A stretch of DNA of 14,545 nucleotides. Source: an uncultured Oscillospiraceae bacterium. Its GTDB lineage: Bacteria > Bacillota > Clostridia > Oscillospirales > Oscillospiraceae. The notes under the pieces were generated by a model. That model was not told the DNA's origin. It worked only from the letters and a program-made list of their open reading frames with translations, and made no database searches. The position numbers and the translations under genes are program-made. This document shows positions 6,997 through 13,611 of this stretch, piece by piece. Positions within the stretch are counted from its first letter, which is position 1. Each line of letters begins with the position of its first letter. The stretch lies in the NCBI GenBank assembly GCA_900754515.1, contig CAAEDD010000006.1:1-14545 (forward strand). The letters run 5' to 3'.

Positions 6997-7770
6997 ATGA
7001 ACAGAAAGTACCGCAAGACTGTTATCGCCGGCAACTGGAAAATGAATATGCTGGCATCCGAGATCAAGCCCTTCATGGAAGAGCTGAAGGCAAATCTGCC
7101 CAAGACCCGCACTTGCGAAATGGTGCTGTGTGTCCCCGGAGTCATGGTGCCCGCCATGGTCAAGGCCGGCAAGGACTGCAAGGTAGCCGCCGGCGGTGAG
7201 GACGTAAGCAGCTTCGAAAAGGGCGCTTACACCGGCGAAGTTTCCGCCAGTCAGCTCGCTGACGTAGGCGCAAAGTACTGCATTGTGGGCCACTCTGAGC
7301 GCCGTCAGTACCACGGTGAGGATGACATGCTCATCAATGCCAAGGCCAGAGCTCTGCTGGACAAAGGCATTATGCCCATTATCTGTGTGGGCGAGAGCCT
7401 GGAGCAGCGTGAGATGGATCTGACCATGGAGTATGTGGCATACCAGGTCAAGGCCGCCCTCAGCGGCATTGACGCAAGCCAGCTGCGCCGCTGCGTCATA
7501 GCCTATGAGCCTATCTGGGCTATTGGAACCGGCAAGACCGCTACCGCAGAGCAGGCTCAGGAAGTCTGCGAGGGTATCCGTGCCGTTATTCGTGGCATTT
7601 ACGGCGCCCGTCCCGCCCGTGCAGTAAGCATACTCTACGGCGGCAGCATGAATGCAAAGAATGCCCAGGAACTCCTGGCCCAGCCGGACATCGACGGCGG
7701 CCTCATCGGCGGCGCTTCCCTCAAGCCCGTGGACTTTGCCACCATCATCAAGGCCACCGACCAGGGCTGA
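6997..7770 (+). CDS. tpiA: Triosephosphate isomerase
   Basis: This 257-residue TIM-barrel enzyme interconverts dihydroxyacetone phosphate and glyceraldehyde 3-phosphate. The catalytic residues are present: N13 and K15 in AGNWKMN, H99 in IVGHSERR and E171 in AYEPIWAIGTGKT, followed by the phosphate loops LYGGSMNAKN (213-222) and GGLIGGASL (234-242). The start is taken as ATG 6997, with GGAG at 6984-6987 nine bases upstream; TTG 6979 and ATG 6982 in the same frame would place the ribosome binding site inside the coding sequence. One oddity is GGED (66-69) where many family members have GAQN; the following GAYTGEVSA is conserved. It lies 81 bases after pgk, across a hairpin, and 39 bases before gpmI. 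Confidence 0.96.
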   Translation: MNRKYRKTVIAGNWKMNMLASEIKPFMEELKANLPKTRTCEMVLCVPGVMVPAMVKAGKDCKVAAGGEDVSSFEKGAYTGEVSASQLADVGAKYCIVGHSERRQYHGEDDMLINAKARALLDKGIMPIICVGESLEQREMDLTMEYVAYQVKAALSGIDASQLRRCVIAYEPIWAIGTGKTATAEQAQEVCEGIRAVIRGIYGARPARAVSILYGGSMNAKNAQELLAQPDIDGGLIGGASLKPVDFATIIKATDQG

Positions 7771-7809
7771 GATATCCGCTATAAACTTTTAAAACAAGAA
7801 GGAACTTCT

Positions 7810-9327
7810 ATGACTAACAAAGCAGTTCTTATCATTCTCGACGGTTACGGCCTGGCGGCCCCAACCGCCGGAAACGCTATCGCTCAGGCAAAGAAACCCA
7901 ATCTGGACAGGCTGTTTTCCCAAAATCCCACCAGCAAGCTCTCCGCTTCCGGGCTGGATGTGGGTCTGCCCCAGGGCCAGATGGGCAACTCCGAGGTGGG
8001 CCACACCAATATCGGCGCAGGCCGCGTGGTGTTCCAGATCCTGCCAAAGATGAGCCAGGAGATAGAAAACGGAAAATTTTTCCAGAACCCCGTCTACATC
8101 AAGGCTATGGAGGATGCCAAGGCCAATCACAAGGCTCTCCACATTATGGGCCTCATGTCCACCGGCGGCGTTCACAGCCATTTGACCCACGTCTTCGGTA
8201 TCCTGGATATGGCAAAGCAGCGTGGCGTGGAGCAGGTCTATGTCCACTGCTTCCTGGACGGCCGTGACGTGGCCCCCAAGAGCGGCGCAGGTTTTATAAA
8301 GCAACTGAAGGAAAAATGCGATGAGCTGGGCAACGCCCGTATTGCTACCGTTCAGGGCCGTTTCTACGGCATGGACCGTGATAAGCGCTGGGACCGTGTG
8401 GAGCAGGGCTACAACGCTATCGTCTGCGGCGAGGGAGTCTCCGATCCCGATCCCGTCCACGCCATTGAGGAGAGCTATGCTCAGGACGTGACGGACGAGT
8501 TTGTAAAGCCTGTGGTCTGCTGCCCTGAGGGTGTTATCAACCAGGGCGACAGCGTTATCTTTATGAACTTCCGCCCCGACCGGGCGAGAGAGATGACCTG
8601 GGCTTTGAACCTTGCAGATTTTGACGGCTTCAAGCGGAAAAAGACTGTGTATCCTCTCAGCTATGTATGCACCGCTCAGTATGACGAGACTTTGCCTCTG
8701 CCCATTGCTTATCCCCCGGAGGTTATCGAGAACACACTGGGAGACTATATAAGCTCCCATGGCCTCAAACAGTTCCGTGTTGCCGAGACTGAGAAGTATG
8801 CTCATGTGACATTCTTCTTTAACGGCGGTGTGGAGAAGCAGGCCGAGGGAGAGGAGCGCTGCCTGGTGCCTTCACCCAAGGAGTATGCCACTTATGATCT
8901 GGTGCCTGAGATGAGCGCCAGGAAAGTTGCGGAAAAGTGCGTTGAAGCTATTGCTTCCGATAAGTATGACCTGATTGTATGCAACTTTGCCAACTGCGAC
9001 ATGGTTGGCCACACCGGCGTCATGGAAGCTGCAGTAAAGGCGGTTGAGACCGTGGACGAGTGCATGGGCCGTATCATGGAGGAAGTGGCAAAGCATCCGA
9101 ATACCGTGCTGCTGGTAACAGCAGACCATGGCAACGCCGACTGCATGTTTGACGAAAACGGCAAGGTGAACACTGCTCATACCACCAATCCCGTGCCCTT
9201 TACGGTTTGCAAGGCAGGCATAAGCCTGAAAGACGGCAAGCTCGCGGATATTGCCCCCACCATCCTTGATGTGATGGGCTTGGAGCAGCCCAAGGAAATG
9301 ACCGGCGAATCTCTTATAGTAAAGTAA
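7810..9327 (+). CDS. gpmI: 2,3-bisphosphoglycerate-independent phosphoglycerate mutase
   Basis: This 505-residue enzyme, close to the usual size of about 510, converts 3-phosphoglycerate to 2-phosphoglycerate with two manganese ions and a phosphoserine intermediate. It belongs to the alkaline phosphatase superfamily. The N-terminal metal motif LDGYG (10-14) and the catalytic Ser in GNSEVGHTNIGAGR (S61) are clear. FLDGRDVAPKSG (148-159), NFRPDRAREMT, the VGHTG segment and the C-terminal ADHGNAD metal motif follow. The start is ATG 7810 with AAGGAA at 7798-7803. It is the third consecutive lower-glycolysis gene, 39 bases from tpiA with no terminator, which supports one transcript. Enolase does not follow within the window. 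Confidence 0.96.
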   Translation: MTNKAVLIILDGYGLAAPTAGNAIAQAKKPNLDRLFSQNPTSKLSASGLDVGLPQGQMGNSEVGHTNIGAGRVVFQILPKMSQEIENGKFFQNPVYIKAMEDAKANHKALHIMGLMSTGGVHSHLTHVFGILDMAKQRGVEQVYVHCFLDGRDVAPKSGAGFIKQLKEKCDELGNARIATVQGRFYGMDRDKRWDRVEQGYNAIVCGEGVSDPDPVHAIEESYAQDVTDEFVKPVVCCPEGVINQGDSVIFMNFRPDRAREMTWALNLADFDGFKRKKTVYPLSYVCTAQYDETLPLPIAYPPEVIENTLGDYISSHGLKQFRVAETEKYAHVTFFFNGGVEKQAEGEERCLVPSPKEYATYDLVPEMSARKVAEKCVEAIASDKYDLIVCNFANCDMVGHTGVMEAAVKAVETVDECMGRIMEEVAKHPNTVLLVTADHGNADCMFDENGKVNTAHTTNPVPFTVCKAGISLKDGKLADIAPTILDVMGLEQPKEMTGESLIVK

Positions 9328-9380
9328 GAGCTCAGCCTCCTGAATCTGTTTATCATATTTTGAATAGAAGGGAAATTGCT

Positions 9381-10073
9381 ATGATCTACACTACAGAAGT
9401 AAAGCATATGTGCCCTGTCGCCAAGGGTGCATACCATGGCCCCGCCCCCATCCCCGAAGAGGGCAAATGGGTTCAGGCCAAGGAAATCTCCGACATCTCC
9501 GGCTTCACCCACGGCGTGGGCTGGTGCGCCCCTCAGCAGGGCGCATGCAAGCTGACCCTGAACATCAAAAACGGTATAATCGAAGAGGCTCTTGTGGAGA
9601 CTCTGGGCTGCTCCGGCATGACCCACTCCGCCGCTATGGCTTCCGAGATTCTTATTGGCAAGACCATCCTTGAGGCTCTCAACACCGACCTGGTGTGCGA
9701 CGCCATCAACACCGCCATGCGTGAGCTGTTCCTGCAGATCGTATACGGCCGTTCCCAGTCCGCTTTCTCCGAAGACGGTCTGGCCATAGGCGCTTCCCTG
9801 GAAGACCTGGGCAAGGGCCTGCGTTCTCAGGTAGGCACCATGTTTGCCACCAAAGAAAAGGGCCCCCGTTACCTGGAGCTCACCGAGGGCTATGTCACCA
9901 AGATCGCCCTTAACAAGGACGACGAGATCATTGGCTATGAGTTCGTAAGCCTGGGCAAGATGATGGACTTCATCAAGAAGGGCGACGACGCTAACGAGGC
10001 CATGAAGAAGGCTACCGGTCACTACGGTCAGTGGGATGCCGCTGTCAAGTACATAGACCCCCGTCAGGAATAA
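9381..10073 (+). CDS. IscU/NifU-like iron-sulfur scaffold protein paired with GGGtGRT
   Basis: This 230-residue protein has an N-terminal half resembling NifU_N/IscU scaffolds. The segment from GWCAPQQGACKLTLNIK (47-63) through IIEEALVETLGCSGMTHSAA (66-85) to DLVCDAIN (103-110) follows the IscU order of three cysteine sites. Cys are at 11, 49, 56, 77 and 106, but the IscU GAPACGD motif is altered to CAPQQGAC. About 105 residues after position 125 lack cysteine and have no family I recognise. IscU-type scaffolds assemble [2Fe-2S] or [4Fe-4S] clusters and pass them on; that this one does so is inference, as no IscS, SufS or HscA gene is nearby. The start is ATG 9381 with AAGGGA at 9368-9373; a TTG seven codons earlier would overlap that site. 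All five Arg codons are CGT. The next gene begins 17 bases after its stop. Confidence 0.82.
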   Translation: MIYTTEVKHMCPVAKGAYHGPAPIPEEGKWVQAKEISDISGFTHGVGWCAPQQGACKLTLNIKNGIIEEALVETLGCSGMTHSAAMASEILIGKTILEALNTDLVCDAINTAMRELFLQIVYGRSQSAFSEDGLAIGASLEDLGKGLRSQVGTMFATKEKGPRYLELTEGYVTKIALNKDDEIIGYEFVSLGKMMDFIKKGDDANEAMKKATGHYGQWDAAVKYIDPRQE

Positions 10074-10090
10074 TAAAGGAGGACAAGATA

Positions 10091-11089
10091 ATGGCTCTGT
10101 TTGAAAACTACGACAGAAGAATAAACAAGATCAACGGCGTCCTCTCCCAGTACGGCATCGGTTCTGTGGAAGAGTGCAGAGAGATCTGCAAGGCCAAGGG
10201 CTTCGACCCCTACGAGATAGTCAAGAGCATCCAGCCCATCTGCTTTGAGAACGCCTGCTGGGCCTACTGCGTTGGCGCCGCCATCGCCATCAAGTCCGGC
10301 GTAAAGACCGCCGCCGAGGCTGCAAAGCTCATCGGTGTGGGCCTCCAGAGCTTCTGCCTGGACGGCTCCGTGGCTGAGGACCGTAAGGTCGGTCTGGGTC
10401 ACGGCAACCTGGGCGCAATGCTTCTCAGCGACGATACCAAGTGCTTTGCCTTCCTGGCAGGCCACGAGTCCTTTGCTGCTGCTGAGGGCGCCATCGGCAT
10501 CGTGAAGAACGCCAACAAGGCCCGCAAGGAGCCCCTGCGCGTCATCCTCAACGGCCTTGGCAAGGACGCCGCTCAGATCATTTCCCGTATCAACGGCTTT
10601 ACCTATGTTCAGACCCAGTTTGATTACTACACCAGCGAGCTGAAGATCGTTCGTGAGATCCGCTACTCCGAGACTGAGCGTGCCGATGTCCGCTGCTACG
10701 GCGCCGACGATGTCCGCGAGGGCGTAGCTATCATGCACTTTGAGGGTGTGGATGTCTCCATCACCGGTAACTCCACCAACCCCACCCGCTTCCAGCACCC
10801 CGTTGCAGGCACCTACAAGAAGGAATGCATCGAGCAGGGCAAGAAGTACTTCTCCGTGGCCTCCGGCGGTGGCACCGGTCGTACCCTTCATCCTGACAAC
10901 ATGGCTGCCGGCCCTGCTTCCTACGGCATGACCGATACCATGGGCCGTATGCACTCCGACGCTCAGTTTGCAGGCTCCTCCTCCGTCCCCGCACACGTGG
11001 AGATGATGGGCTTCCTGGGCATGGGCAACAACCCCATGGTGGGCGCAACTGTTGCTGTAGCAGTGGCTACTGCCGAGTCTATGAAGTAA
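10091..11089 (+). CDS. GGGtGRT protein, function not established
   Basis: This 332-residue soluble protein carries GGGTGRT at 259-265, the motif that names the GGGtGRT family, in the context SVASGGGTGRTLHPDN. I know of no established reaction for this family. Visible features are a cysteine group C51-X4-C56-X3-C60 near PICFENACWAYC, further Cys at 29, 33, 89, 118, 202 and 246, and glycine-rich loops such as GLGHGNLGAM (101-110) and LGMGNNPMVGAT (309-320). No signal peptide or clear membrane span is seen. The start is ATG 10091, with AAAGGAGGA at 10075-10083 and a frame open but meaningless upstream. The 17-base gap from the scaffold gene and the shared terminator imply joint expression. Arg codons are mostly CGT/CGC, as in pgk. 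Iron-sulfur or sulfur chemistry is suggested only by the partner and the cysteines. Confidence 0.87.
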   Translation: MALFENYDRRINKINGVLSQYGIGSVEECREICKAKGFDPYEIVKSIQPICFENACWAYCVGAAIAIKSGVKTAAEAAKLIGVGLQSFCLDGSVAEDRKVGLGHGNLGAMLLSDDTKCFAFLAGHESFAAAEGAIGIVKNANKARKEPLRVILNGLGKDAAQIISRINGFTYVQTQFDYYTSELKIVREIRYSETERADVRCYGADDVREGVAIMHFEGVDVSITGNSTNPTRFQHPVAGTYKKECIEQGKKYFSVASGGGTGRTLHPDNMAAGPASYGMTDTMGRMHSDAQFAGSSSVPAHVEMMGFLGMGNNPMVGATVAVAVATAESMK

Positions 11090-11125
11090 GCCCGCAGCAC
11101 AGACCGAATAAGGCAAGATAAAACC

Positions 11126-11162
11126 AAATCCCGCAGACGTAAAGCTCGTCTGCGGGATTTTT
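11126..11162 (+). terminator. Rho-independent terminator after the GGGtGRT gene
   Basis: A perfect 14-bp stem, AAATCCCGCAGACG (11126-11139) with CGTCTGCGGGATTT (11147-11160), has a 7-base loop and runs into a T5 tract. It lies 36 bases after the GGGtGRT stop and ends the scaffold/GGGtGRT transcript, and possibly the whole transcript from trmL. Confidence 0.93.
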
Positions 11163-11176
11163 GTATCTGAATACCC

Positions 11177-11188
11177 GGAGTATACTCC
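11177..11188. promoter_or_regulatory. Perfect 12-bp palindrome, possible TetR operator
   Basis: GGAGTATACTCC is a perfect palindrome ending 14 bases before the -35 box of the tetR-family gene. TetR-family proteins bind palindromes and often control their own promoter, so this is a candidate autoregulatory operator. It is shorter than many TetR operators, and its position upstream of -35 rather than over the promoter makes simple repression less certain. Confidence 0.45.
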
Positions 11189-11202
11189 AAATTTAGTACC
11201 TC

Positions 11203-11231
11203 TTGAAACTGGAAGCGGGCTATGGTAAAAT
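11203..11231 (+). promoter_or_regulatory. Sigma-70 type promoter of the tetR-family gene
   Basis: TTGAAA (11203-11208) and TAAAAT (11226-11231) are 17 bases apart, each one mismatch from consensus, and TGG before the -10 gives an extended -10 element. The start point would be near 11238, about 33 bases before ATG 11271, leaving room for GGAGG at 11261-11265. Confidence 0.78.
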
Positions 11232-11270
11232 AAAAACAATTTAAAGATTTTGTATTTATTGGAGGAAATG

Positions 11271-11894
11271 ATGCCTAAGGTAGCCTATACGGAAGCAGAG
11301 CGGCAGCGTATCAAGCAGGAGCTGGTATCTGTCGGACTGGAGCTGATGGCAGAGCAGGGACTGCGAGCTACTACGGTAGAACAGATATACAGCAGGGTGG
11401 GCATATCCCGCAGCTTCTTTTATAGCTTTTTCCCAACCAAGGAAGATCTTATAATAGAAGCCATCTATCTCCAGCAGCCGAAAGTACTAAAATATGCCGG
11501 GGAGCTAATGGCCGTTCCTGAGCTTTCCTGGCGCGAAAAGATAAAGAGCTTCTTCCATGCCTGCTGCGACGGAGATCAGGGGATAGCTATCTTCTCTATG
11601 GAGGAACACCAACTGGTTTTTAGGCGTATGACGGAGGAAAGCCACCGGGTATTCCGTGAAAAGCAGAAAAAGTTTTTCTCCGATATCCTGAAATGCTTTG
11701 GCATTGAAGCCGAGTCTGGGGACATCAGTCTGTTTGCAAACCTGTGCCTCTCGGCCATTATTGTCAGGAAAGCAATTCCAGATAAGCTTCCTCTTTTCAT
11801 TCCGGAAGCCGCCGACCCTATGGCAGAATTTCAGATAAATGCCATTGTTGATTATTTGGAAAGCCTGAAGGTAAGGAGGAATGGGCGGCAATAG
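11271..11894 (+). CDS. TetR/AcrR-family transcriptional regulator
   Basis: This 207-residue protein has a classic TetR N-terminal DNA-binding domain at about 10-60: a first helix AERQRIKQELVSVGLELMAE, then GLRATTVEQIYSRVGISRSFFYSFFPTKEDL in pieces (30-60), where VGISRSFFYSFF is the recognition helix region. The C-terminal part (about 65-200) is the variable ligand and dimer domain and gives no hint of the inducer. Such proteins usually repress transport, detoxification or metabolic genes when no ligand is bound. The start is ATG 11271 with GGAGG at 11261-11265; ATG 11268 in frame is too close to that site. It is transcribed alone between two terminators, has its own promoter and an upstream palindrome, and has no obvious divergent target, so it may act on itself or at a distance. 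Confidence 0.88.
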   Translation: MPKVAYTEAERQRIKQELVSVGLELMAEQGLRATTVEQIYSRVGISRSFFYSFFPTKEDLIIEAIYLQQPKVLKYAGELMAVPELSWREKIKSFFHACCDGDQGIAIFSMEEHQLVFRRMTEESHRVFREKQKKFFSDILKCFGIEAESGDISLFANLCLSAIIVRKAIPDKLPLFIPEAADPMAEFQINAIVDYLESLKVRRNGRQ

Positions 11895-11915
11895 TTCAGC
11901 CTGAAAGGGGTTTTT

Positions 11916-11958
11916 ATCTGTCCGGATACTGCTCCGGCATATCCGGACAGATTTGTTT
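11916..11958 (+). terminator. Rho-independent terminator after the tetR-family gene
   Basis: A 13-bp perfect stem, ATCTGTCCGGATA (11916-11928) with TATCCGGACAGAT (11940-11952), encloses an 11-base loop and is followed by TTGTTTTC. It lies 21 bases past the regulator's stop. Confidence 0.85.
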
Positions 11959-11964
11959 TCTGCA

Positions 11965-11998
11965 AAATAAAGACAAAATCCCAGTTTTGTTTTTATTT
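11965..11998 (+). other. AT-rich 14-bp hairpin in tandem with the terminator
   Basis: AAATAAAGACAAAA (11965-11978) pairs with TTTTGTTTTTATTT (11985-11998) with one G-U pair and loop TCCCAG. It begins six bases after the terminator region. It is low in GC but long, and T-rich at its 3' side. It may be a back-up terminator or part of the leader of the next gene. Confidence 0.5.
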
Positions 11999-12003
11999 AA
12001 AAA

Positions 12004-12021
12004 CCGGGTCTGCGGACCCGG
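12004..12021 (+). other. GC-rich hairpin ahead of the unknown gene
   Basis: CCGGGTC (12004-12010) pairs perfectly with GACCCGG (12015-12021) around TGCG. It ends 18 bases before the AGGAGGA site of the gene at 12053 and would sit in its leader RNA if transcription starts upstream. It has no U-run and is not a terminator on the plus strand. Confidence 0.55.
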
Positions 12022-12052
12022 GAAAAATTATAATCTTCAGGAGGAATTTTTA

Positions 12053-12538
12053 ATGGGACTTTTCGGCAAGCTTTTTAAAGGCCCCCAGGTAGACATGGAA
12101 AAAAGTGACGCAAACGCAAAAAGAATGCGGGAGCTGTTCGACCGGGCCGTGGAGAACGGAGATCAGTACAGGATAATCTTTGGATATACCGAGGATGTGG
12201 GCTGGTTCAATTACGGCTTTGTCCACGGCAGCAAAACCAAAATAGGCAACCTTATTGTGGGCTGGAATCAGAGCAGCAATACAATAGTGGTGGTGCCCAC
12301 CGTACCGGATCTCTCAGCTGCGGGAGAGGCTACATACTACCGGCGCTCCGAAATACTGAAAGCCTACAGAAATAAATATCCCACCGATGCCTTTATCATC
12401 TACCCCGACAGAAAGGGCTACATAGGGATCAATGCCTATGACTGGCTGGACGATGAAAAGCTGTATGTCTATGTGACTCAGGAGGAGGAACTGGCGGCAT
12501 TTACGGAGTTCTTCATGAATTCCTTTGCAAAAAAATAA
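12053..12538 (+). CDS. Unrecognised soluble protein of 161 residues
   Basis: I do not recognise a family. The protein begins with MGLFGKLFKG, a short amphipathic stretch that could touch a membrane. A polar helix-like segment follows (16-36), then a run rich in aromatic and beta-type residues (39-80: IIFGYT, WFNYGFVHG, NLIVGW, NTIVVVP). The mixed C-terminal part has AFIIYPDRKGYIGINAYDW (113-131), an acidic stretch and a Phe-rich end. There is no signal peptide, no clear membrane span and no cysteine. The start is ATG 12053 with AGGAGGA at 12039-12045; the frame is open further upstream through the GC hairpin but has no better site. It is transcribed alone between hairpins, and I see no good promoter in the short space before it. 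A 15-bp tandem repeat overlaps its stop codon. It is likely a real gene because of the strong ribosome binding site and coherent composition. Confidence 0.75.
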   Translation: MGLFGKLFKGPQVDMEKSDANAKRMRELFDRAVENGDQYRIIFGYTEDVGWFNYGFVHGSKTKIGNLIVGWNQSSNTIVVVPTVPDLSAAGEATYYRRSEILKAYRNKYPTDAFIIYPDRKGYIGINAYDWLDDEKLYVYVTQEEELAAFTEFFMNSFAKK

Positions 12539-12564
12539 ATACGATAAGAATAAATACGATAAGA
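12535..12564. repeat. 15-bp tandem repeat, two copies, across the stop codon
   Basis: ATAAATACGATAAGA is repeated exactly at 12535-12549 and 12550-12564. The TAA stop of the preceding gene (12536-12538) lies in the first copy, and the second copy runs into the left arm of the following terminator stem. Being exact and in phase with codons, it looks like a recent slippage duplication. Confidence 0.85.
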
Positions 12565-12602
12565 GCCGAAACGCTGCGACTGTGGTGCTTCGGCTCTTTA
12601 TT
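12561..12602. terminator. Terminator after the unknown 161-residue gene
   Basis: AAGAGCCGAA (12561-12570) pairs with TTCGGCTCTT (12589-12598), with an 18-base loop and a following TTTATTCT. It lies between convergent genes, so it may also stop transcription of the VanZ-family gene from the other side, although the minus-strand flank is less T-rich. Confidence 0.78.
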
Positions 12603-12645
12603 CTGTATGCATCCTGTATGCCTCTGAGAAACAGGAATGTGCAGT

Positions 12646-12688
12646 GCTCTGTTTTGCCATGCTCATCATTTTCTGCAGAAAACAGAGC
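12646..12688. repeat. 10-bp inverted repeat beside the VanZ gene stop
   Basis: GCTCTGTTTT (12646-12655) and AAAACAGAGC (12679-12688) are perfect inverted copies with a 23-base loop. On the minus strand they begin eight bases after the VanZ stop codon. There is no U-run after the stem, so this is a possible 3' RNA structure rather than a standard terminator. Confidence 0.55.
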
Positions 12689-12695
12689 TTTTGCC

Positions 12696-13304
12696 TTAAA
12701 TAAACCAGGCTTTATTGTTCAGCAGAAAGTTGCACATATATGCTGAGAGCAAATAGAGGACAGCCTCCCAATTTCCCAGAGCAACGGTACGCCTCTCTTC
12801 CCTGCGGCCGAAGAAATGCCTTCCCAGCAGCATCCAGAGCCCATAGCCTGAAACAGCCCCTAAAGTGTTCGTCAACAGGTCGTCAATATCTGAAACGCGG
12901 TTTGTGGCCAGCTGGGCAAATTCAATGGAGAGGGAGAGAAAAAACCCGGTCAAAGCTATTTTTGCTAAGCTTCTGTAGTTCTTCCATATATATGGCAAAA
13001 GAAAGCCCAGAGGCATGAACATTATGATGTTCGTCAAATAGGTGAACAGCCCCTCCGACTGAAAAGGCAGCAGCGAGAGATTTGCCTGACGTACGGCCGC
13101 TGCAAGCCCTCCTTTTGAAATAATATCCCAGATAGAGCCTATGCCGGTTATGGTAAAAACCAACCATATATAAATTATCAGGATATAGGCCCATAAGTAG
13201 TGAACTGCTGTGGACCTCCTTCCACAAAGCAGTCCCGTGAGCTGAACCAGCAATACAGGCGCAAGAGTGAGCAAAACAGAGGCAATAAGCATGGAAATCA
13301 TCAT
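12696..13304 (-). CDS. VanZ-family membrane protein
   Basis: This 202-residue protein has about five hydrophobic segments and the VanZ-like core NLSLLPF (75-81), N92 then MFMPLGFLLP (95-104), SIEFAQL (126-132) and R136 followed by DIDDLLTNTLGAVSGY (139-154). VanZ proteins are small integral membrane proteins; the founding member gives low-level teicoplanin resistance, but most family members have no known role and no glycopeptide cluster is present here. The start is chosen at ATG 13304 (or 13301) because AAAGGAG lies at 13310-13316. The frame is open back to a TTG at 13547 with no ribosome binding site, and ATG 13331 has only a weak AGGAT. The residues after 165 form a charged tail and one more hydrophobic segment. 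Confidence 0.83.
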   Translation of the reverse strand: MMISMLIASVLLTLAPVLLVQLTGLLCGRRSTAVHYLWAYILIIYIWLVFTITGIGSIWDIISKGGLAAAVRQANLSLLPFQSEGLFTYLTNIIMFMPLGFLLPYIWKNYRSLAKIALTGFFLSLSIEFAQLATNRVSDIDDLLTNTLGAVSGYGLWMLLGRHFFGRREERRTVALGNWEAVLYLLSAYMCNFLLNNKAWFI

Positions 13305-13611
13305 CAGGGCTCCTTTCAAAACCTGTGCCATGCTGCATATCCTATCATGTTTCTCTCTCCAAAAGTTCTTGCCATTGTGAAAGATTCTTTTAAGTATCTT
13401 TAAGATTAATGGAATGAATGCCAGCAGATATTCACAGCGTATGGCTTTATCTAAGTTTGAAAGATATCTGAAAATCCTTCCGGATAAATATCGATAATCA
13501 TACGTGCCCCGGACGAAAGCCGTCAAGAAACATTTCTGAAATTTCAAAATGCAAAAGATCGAGCTGCTCGTCTATAATTTAAACGCAGCCTCTGCCCAAC
13601 GAAGAAAAGAA
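13305..13611. other. Spacer upstream of the VanZ gene, no supported gene
   Basis: These 307 bases separate the VanZ start from the small candidate gene on the same strand. The minus-strand frame of VanZ stays open through 13547 but lacks family resemblance or a start signal. A weak AAAGAT/ATCTTT repeat lies near 13380-13402. I see no convincing promoter, although the VanZ gene needs one in or beyond this stretch. Confidence 0.5.

Noticed and set aside
10064..11239. Minus-strand open frame of 391 codons opposite the GGGtGRT gene
   Set aside because: It covers the terminator and palindrome, has no ribosome site or motif, and is explained by GC-rich third positions of the plus-strand gene.
12029..12034. 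Perfect TATAAT as a -10 box for the gene at 12053
   Set aside because: Transcription would begin inside the AGGAGGA site and no -35 box lies at the right distance.
12535..12564. Tandem repeat as a CRISPR or satellite array
   Set aside because: Only two directly abutting 15-bp copies, with no spacers.
12696..13304. Glycopeptide resistance determinant (vanZ proper)
   Set aside because: Only the broad family matches; no vanH, vanA or vanX type genes or two-component system are in the window.
13305..13547. Longer VanZ protein starting at TTG 13547
   Set aside because: No ribosome site at the TTG, non-VanZ composition in the extra 81 residues, and a good AAAGGAG before ATG 13304/13301.
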